A DNA stretch of 64,000 nucleotides. Source: Ruficoccus amylovorans (lineage in GTDB: Bacteria; Verrucomicrobiota; Verrucomicrobiia; Opitutales; Cerasicoccaceae). The DNA lies in NCBI RefSeq assembly GCF_014230085.1, contig NZ_JACHVB010000012.1:434001-498000 (forward strand), written 5' to 3'. This document shows, piece by piece, positions 9,791 to 17,371 of this stretch. Within the stretch, counting starts at the first letter, position 1, and each line of letters starts with the position of its first letter. Under the pieces are notes generated by a model. That model did not search any database. It was not told where the DNA came from and saw only the letters and a program-made list of their open reading frames with translations. A program made the position numbers and the translations under genes.

Positions 9791-10348
9791 ATGAAAACCA
9801 AAAACATCCTGGCCCTCGGGCTTTCGCTCCTGTTAACGAATCTGCTTCACGCGGGCGATGAAGTCCTTGCGCCGGGCTTTGTCAGTGCACTCGTCCCCGG
9901 CTACTTGAGCATCGAAAAAGGCCTCGCGGCGGACGATCTCCCGGCTGCCCAAAAAGGAGCCAAGGGCTTCCTCGCCGTCATGGATAAAGCGCCTGATGCG
10001 AGCAAAGGTGCCGGGCGAGCAGACGAGCACCTAAGCAAGCTCGCGCAGGCGATAGCCGGGGCCAAGGATCTAGCCGCTGCCCGTGAAGCTTTCCAGGGCC
10101 TTTCGGTCGGAATGGAACGCCTGATTACGCATGTCGGTGTGAGCGATGACTCCAGCCTGTACCTGCTCCACTGTCCAATGGCTTTCGACGGTAAGGGAGC
10201 TAGCTGGATTCAGGACGACAAGAGCGTGGCCAACCCTTATTACGGCCAGAAGATGCTGCGCTGCGGTAGCGTCCAGAAACAAATTGCTGGTGAAACCTCT
10301 GAGATGAACGCCCTTGGTCGGCCCCCTGTTTTCGTACCAGCACGATGA
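9791..10348 (+). CDS. secreted DUF3347 protein, probably a periplasmic metal-binding partner of the Cus system
   Basis: A 185-residue exported protein with an N-terminal signal peptide (MKTKNILALGLSLLLTNLLHA). The rest is one DUF3347 domain: helical, with the conserved C-terminal block CPMAFDGKGASW...NPYYGQKMLRCGSV. The same block ends the CusB-like protein upstream. Conserved Cys and Met residues suggest Cu(I)/Ag(I) binding, an inference since the family is uncharacterised. The ATG at 9791 is chosen because it opens directly into the signal peptide; an in-frame TTG at 9758 would add a polar leader. It lies 155 bases after cusA and is probably part of the same metal-resistance group. Confidence 0.85.
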   Translation: MKTKNILALGLSLLLTNLLHAGDEVLAPGFVSALVPGYLSIEKGLAADDLPAAQKGAKGFLAVMDKAPDASKGAGRADEHLSKLAQAIAGAKDLAAAREAFQGLSVGMERLITHVGVSDDSSLYLLHCPMAFDGKGASWIQDDKSVANPYYGQKMLRCGSVQKQIAGETSEMNALGRPPVFVPAR

Positions 10349-10390
10349 GACACTGGTTGGGTATGCTTATGTTGGTTGTATTGTGGCTTG

Positions 10391-10443
10391 AGGGAGTGCT
10401 TGGTGCAGAGAGCCCGTAGGGCGAACGGAGCCAAGCACTCCCT
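10391..10443. repeat. perfect 13-bp inverted repeat enclosing a smaller hairpin
   Basis: AGGGAGTGCTTGG (10391-10403) is exactly reverse-complementary to CCAAGCACTCCCT (10431-10443). The 27-base loop itself contains GCCC-GTA-GGGC. The structure sits directly beside the decayed transposase and looks like a REP/MITE-type hairpin or the end of a lost mobile element. No T tract follows, so a terminator is unlikely. Confidence 0.7.
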
Positions 10444-10450
10444 TGGCTTG

Positions 10451-10915
10451 CTACCAGAGTTTGGCAAAGGCGTCGGGGGATATAAAGCCCAAACGACTAT
10501 GCGGATGCTGGCAGTTATATTTACGTTGCCAGTTTTCGATAACGACGCGCGCTTGAGTCACAGAGAGGAACCACTCCTGCTTGAGGCATGTCTTCGCTGT
10601 GCTCGAGTGTCGCCGCGCTTGTCAGCACAGGTTCGGTACGTCCTGCAAGCGGTTGTGGAAGCTCTCCACCTGCGGGTTTTGCCAGGGCGAGCCCGGCTCA
10701 ATAAAGAGGGTTTTGATGTGTTTGGATTCCAGGTAATCCTTGGTCGTCGTGGCGATAAACTCCGGCCCGTTATCGGATCGGATGTGCCCCGGGCTTACCA
10801 TTTTTTGCGTTCACCTGCTCCAGAACTTTGATGTTCAACAACTGGTCGGGTTCTACCCGCCAGTGTCTCAAACGCAATGGTACGGTTCTAGGAGGTCACG
10901 CCACATGTTGAAGTC
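10451..10915 (-). pseudogene. decayed IS3-family transposase (OrfB C-terminal part)
   Basis: Minus-strand translation gives pieces of an IS3-family DDE integrase. One reads HIRSDNGPEFIATTTKDYL. A second reads FIEPGSPWQNPQVESFHNR, where the glutamate after the SPWQN-type motif is the catalytic E. A third ends NWQRKYNCQHPHSRLGF and closes at a TAG at 10453-10451. An in-frame stop falls after VPNLC, near 10625, with a frame change after it, and the upstream part (about 10780-10915) changes frame again. The N-terminal half, OrfA and clear terminal repeats are missing. The right boundary is approximate. It cannot make an active enzyme. Confidence 0.85.
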
Positions 10916-10942
10916 CTGCCACATCCAAGGGACCGACCACGG

Positions 10943-11785
10943 TCATTTCCATATGTCTTTGAGTGATAATGCCGCTTTATCCACATTCGATGAGGCGTTT
11001 ATGTCGTGACGCCAACGGTTTGGAGTTACGTTAAATTCCTTTTTGAACGATCGGCAGAAATCTGTTGCGGTTTGGAAACCACATTGTTCCGCAATTTGAT
11101 CCAGCGTATCGGAGGTCGTCGATAGTAATTGGGCGGCTCGCTGCATACGTAGTTTTATGAATATGGGCTTAGGGCTTTTTCCGAATTCTTCGTAAAAATG
11201 TCTTCGTAGCTGAGTTGGTGAGACATGCACAATGCCTGCGATGTCCGATAGCGAAGGGGACTCGTCGATGTGCTCGGAAAACCAGGCGACCGCGTCAACA
11301 ACGCGCTGTCTTCCTATGTTGTCGAGGGGGGTGACTTTCTCAAATTTGAATTCTCGCAGTGCCAGCATCGACAATTGCAATAGCGCCAACTCAAATGCCA
11401 ATGATGATAGTTCGGTCGGCCCGTCGAAATGTGGTTTGATCTCTTCGGCGATTTTCTTCACCTGCTGAAGCAGTTCTTCACTAAGTGTTTGCCAGTATAA
11501 ACCATGCTTCGTTACGACTTTCCGCAATAAATCGGAGACATGGGAGAAGTGAAAGGCTGCCCGGAAGCATGAAGGTTTACTTGCTATTAATACGTACTTG
11601 GTATCTGGGGGTATTATAAAGAAATTGGCGGATTTTGAGATTTCAGGGGACCCTTTTTTCGGCGTAGTTAGTTTGGGGCGCAAACTTCCGTCAAACGACA
11701 CTAAAAATATCCAATTGTATCGAATAGAGGCTACATCCGGGAGCAATCTAAAGTCACGATGACCATAATTAAAGTGTCTTAGCAT
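10943..11785 (-). CDS. AraC-family transcriptional regulator
   Basis: A 280-residue DNA-binding regulator. The N-terminal half (about 1-150) resembles a cupin-like sensor with a short His/Asp-containing strand region. The C-terminal half (about 165-268) carries two helix-turn-helix motifs: SLSDIAGIVHVSPTQLRRHF and LDQIAEQCGFQTATDFCRSF, the second being the AraC-family signature, closing with FNVTPNRWR. The ligand is unknown; nearby carbohydrate genes suggest a sugar. It ends 28 bases from the transposase relic. Base composition is lower in GC than the flanking efflux operon, which may indicate separate ancestry. Confidence 0.9.
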   Translation of the reverse strand: MLRHFNYGHRDFRLLPDVASIRYNWIFLVSFDGSLRPKLTTPKKGSPEISKSANFFIIPPDTKYVLIASKPSCFRAAFHFSHVSDLLRKVVTKHGLYWQTLSEELLQQVKKIAEEIKPHFDGPTELSSLAFELALLQLSMLALREFKFEKVTPLDNIGRQRVVDAVAWFSEHIDESPSLSDIAGIVHVSPTQLRRHFYEEFGKSPKPIFIKLRMQRAAQLLSTTSDTLDQIAEQCGFQTATDFCRSFKKEFNVTPNRWRHDINASSNVDKAALSLKDIWK

Positions 11786-12422
11786 AACGAGAATTATTTA
11801 CAGAATGAAGCGCCTTGTCAAAAATAACCCTTATGGATATGTCCGAGATGCACAAGAGGTTAAGAGGCCGCTATATATGCTTTTCAGGGGACTTCGGTTA
11901 GCCTCAAGGATCCCGGAGAAATATTTTGCAATCCCGCATGAGTACAGCAACTCGTTCTTGCAAAAGGCGGGTAAGCGGAGTGCCCTATTTTATGCCGCTT
12001 TGAGAGTTTAGCTTAGCAGGCGCGAGATGAGCGTGCGGAGTTAAGCGTTCCTCTGTTCGTTCCCGATTCTTTCGGGGATAAATAATCTCCGATCCCTGAT
12101 GCCCCCAGTTCGGCCACCGCAAGCCTACTGGAACATCCCTTCTCTAGGGTAACAGACCTTGCCACAGCTGGTCTCCTTTTAAAAAAAGCAGGTATTGGCA
12201 GTCCGAAAAGACATCCAATACCTGCCTAAATGGCACAATAGCTCCATCCTTAATCGTTACATGTGCTATTTTGCAGCCGGGATTAGTTGGGCCTAGCTGC
12301 TGCGTGACATAATCTCGACCCCCTCCATGCCGCTTGGAGGGATTTATGGCGAGAGCCGTAATTTTAGAACATATCAGCAACAGTCGTTGGAGGCATCGGT
12401 GCTTTTCAGGTAAGCTATCGGC
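11786..12422. other. 637-bp region without a convincing gene
   Basis: Between the start of the AraC gene and the end of the DapA-family gene. Short open frames exist (for example 68 codons at 11805-12011 plus and 78 codons at 12144-12380 minus), but neither resembles a known family, and the second runs through a terminator hairpin. The only firm element is the minus-strand terminator at 12178-12224. Confidence 0.6.
12178..12224 (-). terminator. rho-independent terminator, minus strand
   Basis: An 11-bp perfect stem (GCAGGTATTGG at 12188-12198 with CCAATACCTGC at 12214-12224) is followed on the minus strand by seven T residues. It lies about 200 bases downstream of the DapA-family gene and would end its transcript. 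Confidence 0.85.
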
Positions 12423-13400
12423 CTAGCGCAGGCACTTGACGCCAATGGCTTCAAGCTCTTGTCGGATGGTATCAACCTTTGCTTGCGAGAGCGGACGCAG
12501 GGGTCTGCGAATGAGGGGACTGGAGAGCTTGCCCATCAGCCAGCGTGCGCATTTCATGCGTTGGTGCGCCTCGCTGCTGGGCTCTCCGAAACTGTAGATA
12601 ATTCGGGCCAAGGGATCGACCAGAGCCTGAGCCTTGCGGGCCCCGGCAAGGTCGCCATTGAGCGCGGCGTGTGCCAACTGAACGATCAGTTCAGGAGCAA
12701 ATCCGGCAAAGCCCACAAGCGCGCCGTCGGCCGCCTCCAGTAAGGTGGCCAAGAGATATTCGTCATGGCAGGTGATGATCGGCTTGTCCGGCTCAATTTC
12801 CTTGAGTTTCTCGTAGTCGTAGCGGCAACGGGCCATTTCTCGCGTCCCCATCTTGATCCCTACGACTTGCGGGATCTTGATCATTTCCTTCATCTCATCG
12901 AGCGTATAGCCGGCCTTTGTCCAGGCCGGATATTGGTGCACCATGATATTGATATTGGCACCTTCAGCCACGTCGCGCATGAATCCGATGGCCGTCTCGC
13001 TTGATCGGCCAAACCGGAGCCAGTGGTGCGGCGGCATGAGCAGGATGGCATCCGCTCCGGCTTCCTTGGCTGCGATGGCATGCTCTATCGCTTCGAGGCT
13101 TCCTTCGGCGCTCAAGCCGGAAATGACTTTTTTTCCGTTCGCCACTTCGGCAGCGATGCGGGTTACGCGGGCCCTTTCCTCTGGCAGGAGCGACATGATC
13201 TCTCCGGTGTGGCCATTTGTCACTATCCCCTTGATGCCGTCTACGGCGATAACGTCTTTCAGGTAGGAGCGAAGTCCTTCTTCATCTATCGACTCATCGT
13301 CATGAAACGGGCAGAGTGTCGCCGCGAAGACGCCCGCCCATGGATGGGTCTTCCAGTTATTTTCTACCTGTGGTGAATATTGTACTTGATTCGATTTCAT
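12423..13400 (-). CDS. dihydrodipicolinate synthase/N-acetylneuraminate lyase family aldolase
   Basis: Class I aldolase of the DapA/NanA superfamily, a TIM barrel that makes a Schiff base with pyruvate or a 2-keto acid. The 325 residues include a TNGHTGE stretch at the position of the pyruvate-binding GTTGE loop, the catalytic-tyrosine region INIMVHQYP and the Schiff-base lysine in VVGIKMGT. The N-terminus is about 20 residues longer than DapA. The GHTGE loop, and the sulfatase and sugar-enzyme neighbourhood, fit a catabolic 2-keto-3-deoxy sugar-acid aldolase or a dehydratase better than lysine synthesis. The substrate is not determined by sequence alone. Confidence 0.88.
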   Translation of the reverse strand: MKSNQVQYSPQVENNWKTHPWAGVFAATLCPFHDDESIDEEGLRSYLKDVIAVDGIKGIVTNGHTGEIMSLLPEERARVTRIAAEVANGKKVISGLSAEGSLEAIEHAIAAKEAGADAILLMPPHHWLRFGRSSETAIGFMRDVAEGANINIMVHQYPAWTKAGYTLDEMKEMIKIPQVVGIKMGTREMARCRYDYEKLKEIEPDKPIITCHDEYLLATLLEAADGALVGFAGFAPELIVQLAHAALNGDLAGARKAQALVDPLARIIYSFGEPSSEAHQRMKCARWLMGKLSSPLIRRPLRPLSQAKVDTIRQELEAIGVKCLR

Positions 13401-13454
13401 GATTATTAAAGTGCAGCCTGCGAACTGGTTTTATTGTTAACTATTTAATGTATT

Positions 13455-13478
13455 TTATAGTATATAATATTACTATAA
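13455..13478. promoter_or_regulatory. AT-rich palindrome upstream of the aldolase gene
   Basis: TTATAGTA at 13455-13462 and TACTATAA at 13471-13478 are perfect inverted repeats around an 8-base AT core, 55-78 bases upstream of the aldolase start. The position suits an operator or the -10/-35 region of that gene. Confidence 0.45.
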
Positions 13479-13552
13479 ATTTAAATATGAACCTTTATCG
13501 CAGCGGGCCGATTTGTTTTTACTATGTGCTTACCGGGGACAGACCTTCAGGC

Positions 13553-14968
13553 TTACGGGCGGCGACGGCGGATGAAAGTAATCGTCAATGCTCCCAGGCC
13601 AATGAGCATGGCGGAGGTTGAGGGTTCTGGCACGACTTTCAGGATGCCGGACGTGGCTAGCGCGGACGTGTCCCAATAGAGGCCATCACCAAGATCGATA
13701 CCTTCGATCAAGGTAAAGGAGCCGGTAATCGTATCCCAGCCGCTAAGTATCGTGATCGTGTCTCCGAGCATCGCCGTATAGCCGGTGTTATCGATGATCA
13801 GGGTCCCATCCAGGTTTAATGTGTTGGCTCCGTCTCCGGCTAACTGGTCGTATTCGCCCGCAGAAGCCCCGGTGACTTCAATGTTGACCTCAGCGGTGGA
13901 CTCCAGGGTAACATTATCCACGAAGGTCAGAGTGCCGGCGCTGTTGCCCGGAGTGAGGATGCCCGCAATGCTGGTGTTACCTCCGATGATGCCCGAGCCG
14001 CCGAGTGTGGCACCGGAAAGAACGACGAAGTCGCCTGAGGCCGCGGATTGGTCGCCGTTGACGATCAGGGTGCCATCCGACACGCTGGTGCCGGCTGTGT
14101 AGGTGTTCGCGCCGCCCAAGGTCAGTGTTCCCGCCCCTTGTTTATTAAAGCCGGCAGCGTCTCCGGTATAATCGCTGATGACACCGTTGATAGTCGTGTT
14201 GTTTTCGATAGTAAGAGTACGCAAGGCTCCGCCGGCATACGCAATCCTGACATCCGCATTTGTGGTCAAGTTACTTCCGGTGAAGCTGACGTTACCGATC
14301 AATCTGATGGAGCTGTTGGTGAGGGTTCGGGCGCCGACGCTATTGATTATACCGCCGTTCAGGATCAATTCCCCTGTCCCCAAAGCACCGTCAGCTTCTA
14401 GCGAGAGAGTGGTTGTATTCCCGTTGAGCAGCAATTGAGAGACGAAGGTATTCGTGGTCTGGAACACCACGGTTCCGTTACCATCGACGGTGAGCCTTGA
14501 GTTCACATTCGTGCTCACGTCATATAAGGTTCTTTGGAGCACGAGCGTCGATCCGGAGGTCACGGTCCAGGCTTGTTGGCCCTGGCCCATGTTCATGCGG
14601 ATCGGGGCGTCAATGGTGTTGGTTCCACTGGTCTGGCCTGTCGTGTTGATGCCCTTATTGCCGAGGGTGATTATGCTGCCGTCGCTGTCTAGGGTCCAGC
14701 CGCCGGTTTCAGTTAAAAACTGGATGCCACCTATATCCGCGCCTGTAGAGAGGTAGGGTTGGTTGGCCGTGGTCGTGCCGGAGAATATCGCAAGGTCGAA
14801 GCTTCCCGGCACTCCGTTCGTCCAATTGGCGATATCATTATAAACCGTGCTGTTGGCACCGGTCCAGGTAGAGTCTGCGGCAGGGGAGGGGGTGGCCGAT
14901 AGCGCCAGCAAGAGAGCGCTTCCGAGTGAGGCAGTTGAAATAAACCTAACGGGATATTTTCTTTTCAT
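13553..14968 (-). CDS. PEP-CTERM protein with autotransporter-type beta-strand repeats
   Basis: A 471-residue exported protein. It has a signal peptide (about residues 1-30, cleaved near ATPSPAADSTW) and a long beta-solenoid region rich in Gly, Thr and Asn with passenger-type repeats such as LTLGGANTYTAGTSVSDGTLIVNG (positions about 14050-14130). The C-terminus is a PEP-CTERM anchor: VPEPS, a hydrophobic helix, then RRRR. PEP-CTERM proteins are sorted by exosortase and are linked to extracellular polysaccharide or biofilm in this phylum. No binding or catalytic residues are recognised. It lies upstream of the aldolase gene on the same strand, 152 bases apart, so co-transcription is possible but unproven. 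Confidence 0.92.
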   Translation of the reverse strand: MKRKYPVRFISTASLGSALLLALSATPSPAADSTWTGANSTVYNDIANWTNGVPGSFDLAIFSGTTTANQPYLSTGADIGGIQFLTETGGWTLDSDGSIITLGNKGINTTGQTSGTNTIDAPIRMNMGQGQQAWTVTSGSTLVLQRTLYDVSTNVNSRLTVDGNGTVVFQTTNTFVSQLLLNGNTTTLSLEADGALGTGELILNGGIINSVGARTLTNSSIRLIGNVSFTGSNLTTNADVRIAYAGGALRTLTIENNTTINGVISDYTGDAAGFNKQGAGTLTLGGANTYTAGTSVSDGTLIVNGDQSAASGDFVVLSGATLGGSGIIGGNTSIAGILTPGNSAGTLTFVDNVTLESTAEVNIEVTGASAGEYDQLAGDGANTLNLDGTLIIDNTGYTAMLGDTITILSGWDTITGSFTLIEGIDLGDGLYWDTSALATSGILKVVPEPSTSAMLIGLGALTITFIRRRRP

Positions 14969-15432
14969 AGGTGATTATGGGGTTTTGGTTTGAGTTCCAA
15001 CGCTGGTAACAAAACTCAGTGAACGAATACTAGTGGATTTCCCCAATTTCGTCATCAGCATAAGAAATCAGTGAATTGGTATTTTCAACCATGGGTATTT
15101 CGCTCAATAGGAGGCACTTCCCGTGAGGTGACTGTCATTGGAAACCTATTGGGAAGGTTATGTTTACCCTGTCGCCCGTGTTTATGAGAATGCACGATCT
15201 TGGCTTCAGACACAGGGGGAGTCTGGGTTTATGGGGAGAAGTGACGTAAAATGAGTATTCTATGGCAGATGATTGCTATATTAAAAACGTCATACTGGTG
15301 GTAGAATGTGCCTGCCCTTATGTAGTCCGGTATGCTCGGTGTCGGCCTGACCAGCCCCGAAAAGTTGCCCGATTAACATCTTATAATTCGCATGTCCGTT
15401 GCCTGATTTTTGAGTTGCCTAAGCTTGCCTCT
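14969..15432. other. divergent intergenic region
   Basis: A 464-bp spacer between the PEP-CTERM gene (minus) and the isomerase gene (plus), which must hold both promoters. A separated inverted repeat CAATAGG...CCTATTG lies near 15107-15153. An in-frame extension of the isomerase gene reaches back to 15262, but its translation is unlike the family and is not included in the gene. Confidence 0.5.
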
Positions 15433-16326
15433 ATGAACTTTCCCATCCATCTGGTCCTAGATGAAATTGACTGGGATCCGCGCCGGGCGTTGCCTGTGGC
15501 GCAAGGTCTCGGAATACGTACCTATACGCTGCGTATGATTAATCAGCGGCGCTACCCGGATGTGCCCGAGGAGGAGCATCGCTGGCTGGAAAGTTTGCGC
15601 AAAGGCGGAGTTTGCCGCTTCGATGTGATCTCCCCTGGTATTAATAAGGGCCTCTTTGACGAAAAGGACATCGGTCGGGTCATCAATGAAGCGTTCCCCA
15701 AATGCCTGGCGGCAGCTCGACGAATCGGTGCGAAAGATATTTCGCTCTTTTCCTGGGCCAAAGCTCTGGGGGCCCTCCCTCCGAGCACGGCGGGAGGGCT
15801 CAGTCCATCCGCCCCGGTGAAAGCCATTTGCGCCGCATTGCGTCAAATGGCTGACATGGCGGCCAGGGCGGGCTTGACCATTTCCGTAGAGGTTGGCTAT
15901 CAGTGTTGGGGAGATACAGGGCTGGCAACGGCACAGCTTATTGAGGCCGCCGACCACCCCGCCTTGCATATGCTCTGGGACCCCTGCAACTCACTATGCG
16001 GGCGAGCCTTATGGTTGGGAAACGCTACGGCCAACCGCGCGTTCACGGATCCCGTAAGCGTTTTGACCGCCGAGTTGGAGCAGGTAGCCGGGCTCATTAA
16101 CGGGGTTCATGTGAGAGACCTTGTGCTCTGTCCGCCCAAGTGGGAGTATGTGTTGGCCGGGCGGGGACAAGTGGATTGGACGGTATTGACGCAGGCCCTG
16201 TGGAGTTACGGGTATCGTGGTCCATTGATGATCGAGCATCATATCCCGGCCCCTGACAAGGAGGCAGCAACGCGACATACCGCCCGCTATCTTGAACAAA
16301 TAATACATACGAAAAATCATGGATAA
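15433..16326 (+). CDS. sugar phosphate isomerase/epimerase-like TIM-barrel protein
   Basis: A 297-residue member of the AP-endonuclease-2/xylose-isomerase-like TIM-barrel family, which epimerises or isomerises sugars and inositols with a divalent metal. Likely metal ligands are the Glu in ISVEVGYQ, the Asp in MLWDPCN, the His in GVHVRDL and the Glu in LMIEHH. The ATG at 15433 is chosen because similarity begins at MNFPIHLVL; the upstream extension looks non-coding. Its last 8 bases overlap the Gfo/Idh/MocA gene, a pairing often seen in inositol- and sugar-oxidation pathways. Confidence 0.88.
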   Translation: MNFPIHLVLDEIDWDPRRALPVAQGLGIRTYTLRMINQRRYPDVPEEEHRWLESLRKGGVCRFDVISPGINKGLFDEKDIGRVINEAFPKCLAAARRIGAKDISLFSWAKALGALPPSTAGGLSPSAPVKAICAALRQMADMAARAGLTISVEVGYQCWGDTGLATAQLIEAADHPALHMLWDPCNSLCGRALWLGNATANRAFTDPVSVLTAELEQVAGLINGVHVRDLVLCPPKWEYVLAGRGQVDWTVLTQALWSYGYRGPLMIEHHIPAPDKEAATRHTARYLEQIIHTKNHG

Positions 16327-17323
16327 GCCACTTAGAGTCGCCCTCTTGGGGACAGGGACTTGGGCATCGATTTGTGTTAAGTCTTTACGCGAAGTCTCCG
16401 GGATGGAGCTTGTCGGCTGCTATAGTCCCCTCCGGGCAGAGCGCGAAGCCTTCTCGAAGGAAACGGGCATACCGGCCGTCACGAGCGAGGAGGAACTCTT
16501 CGGTTTGCCGGGACTGGAGGCGGTCTTGGTTTTAACGCCCAACTTCTTGCACCGTGATCAGGTTGTTCGCGCTGCCAGCCGAGGACTTCATGTGTTTGTC
16601 GAGAAACCCATGGCATCCAACCCGGATGAATGCCGGGCAATGATCGAAGCGGCCCGACACGCCAACGTGGTACTTTTCGTGGGGCATAACAGTCGACGGG
16701 AACTCCGGTTCCGGCTGATGAAAAAGATGCTGGAGGACGGCGTGCTTGGACAGCCCTTGATGGCGGAAATCTGCTATACGTCAGAGGCGGGTCTCTTGTC
16801 AGGCAATCAGGGGTGGCGTTACGATCCTGAGAGGACGCCTTCCCTGGCCCTTGCCCAGATCGGTATCCATGCGATCGACATTCTTCATTCGATTTTTGGT
16901 CCGCCGGAAATGGTACAGGCGTGGATCAGTAATGCGGCGATGGAGGGAGAAGCGAAGGACCTTTGCCTAGCCCATTTGAAATTCGGAAATGCAGTTAGTG
17001 CGATGTTTACGAACGCCTACTGCATCCCGAGGGTACGTTCTCTGAATATTCTTGGAACGACCGGAAACCTTTTCAGCGATACCGAAACGGTGGTTTATAA
17101 TCAGAAAAGCCGGTCGATCGAGCGGGAACCTATTCAGGTGGAACAGAATAATACCGTGCGGGATGAGTTTGAGGAGTTCGTCGCCTGCTGCCGGGGTGAG
17201 CGTGAGCCTGAGACTGGCGGAAGTGAGGGGTTGGCCGCCATGGAAGTCATGGATGCCATGTTGCGTTCCGCTGCCCTAAAGAGTCCGGTCGATTATGTGT
17301 CATCGATTCGGAATAACCCTTGA
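16319..17323 (+). CDS. Gfo/Idh/MocA-family NAD(P)-dependent oxidoreductase
   Basis: A 334-residue dehydrogenase that oxidises or reduces a sugar or cyclitol using NAD(P). The Rossmann dinucleotide motif is at the N-terminus (ALLGTGTWA), the conserved cofactor/active-site EKP motif is VFVEKPMASN near residue 98, and the alpha/beta substrate domain follows (LAQIGIHAIDILHSIFG). The 8-base overlap with the upstream isomerase and the sulfatase 48 bases downstream point to one transcript acting on one substrate family. The substrate is unknown. Confidence 0.92.
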   Translation: MDKPLRVALLGTGTWASICVKSLREVSGMELVGCYSPLRAEREAFSKETGIPAVTSEEELFGLPGLEAVLVLTPNFLHRDQVVRAASRGLHVFVEKPMASNPDECRAMIEAARHANVVLFVGHNSRRELRFRLMKKMLEDGVLGQPLMAEICYTSEAGLLSGNQGWRYDPERTPSLALAQIGIHAIDILHSIFGPPEMVQAWISNAAMEGEAKDLCLAHLKFGNAVSAMFTNAYCIPRVRSLNILGTTGNLFSDTETVVYNQKSRSIEREPIQVEQNNTVRDEFEEFVACCRGEREPETGGSEGLAAMEVMDAMLRSAALKSPVDYVSSIRNNP

Positions 17324-17371
17324 GGCGTGTCTCCCAATAACGAAATTGTTGCGATAATAATACTATCCCCT

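Noticed and set aside
11805-12011. 68-codon plus-strand frame next to the AraC gene
   Set aside because: No ribosome site, no family resemblance; kept only as part of the gap description.
12144-12380. 78-codon minus-strand frame
   Set aside because: It runs through a strong terminator hairpin and has no similarity to anything known.
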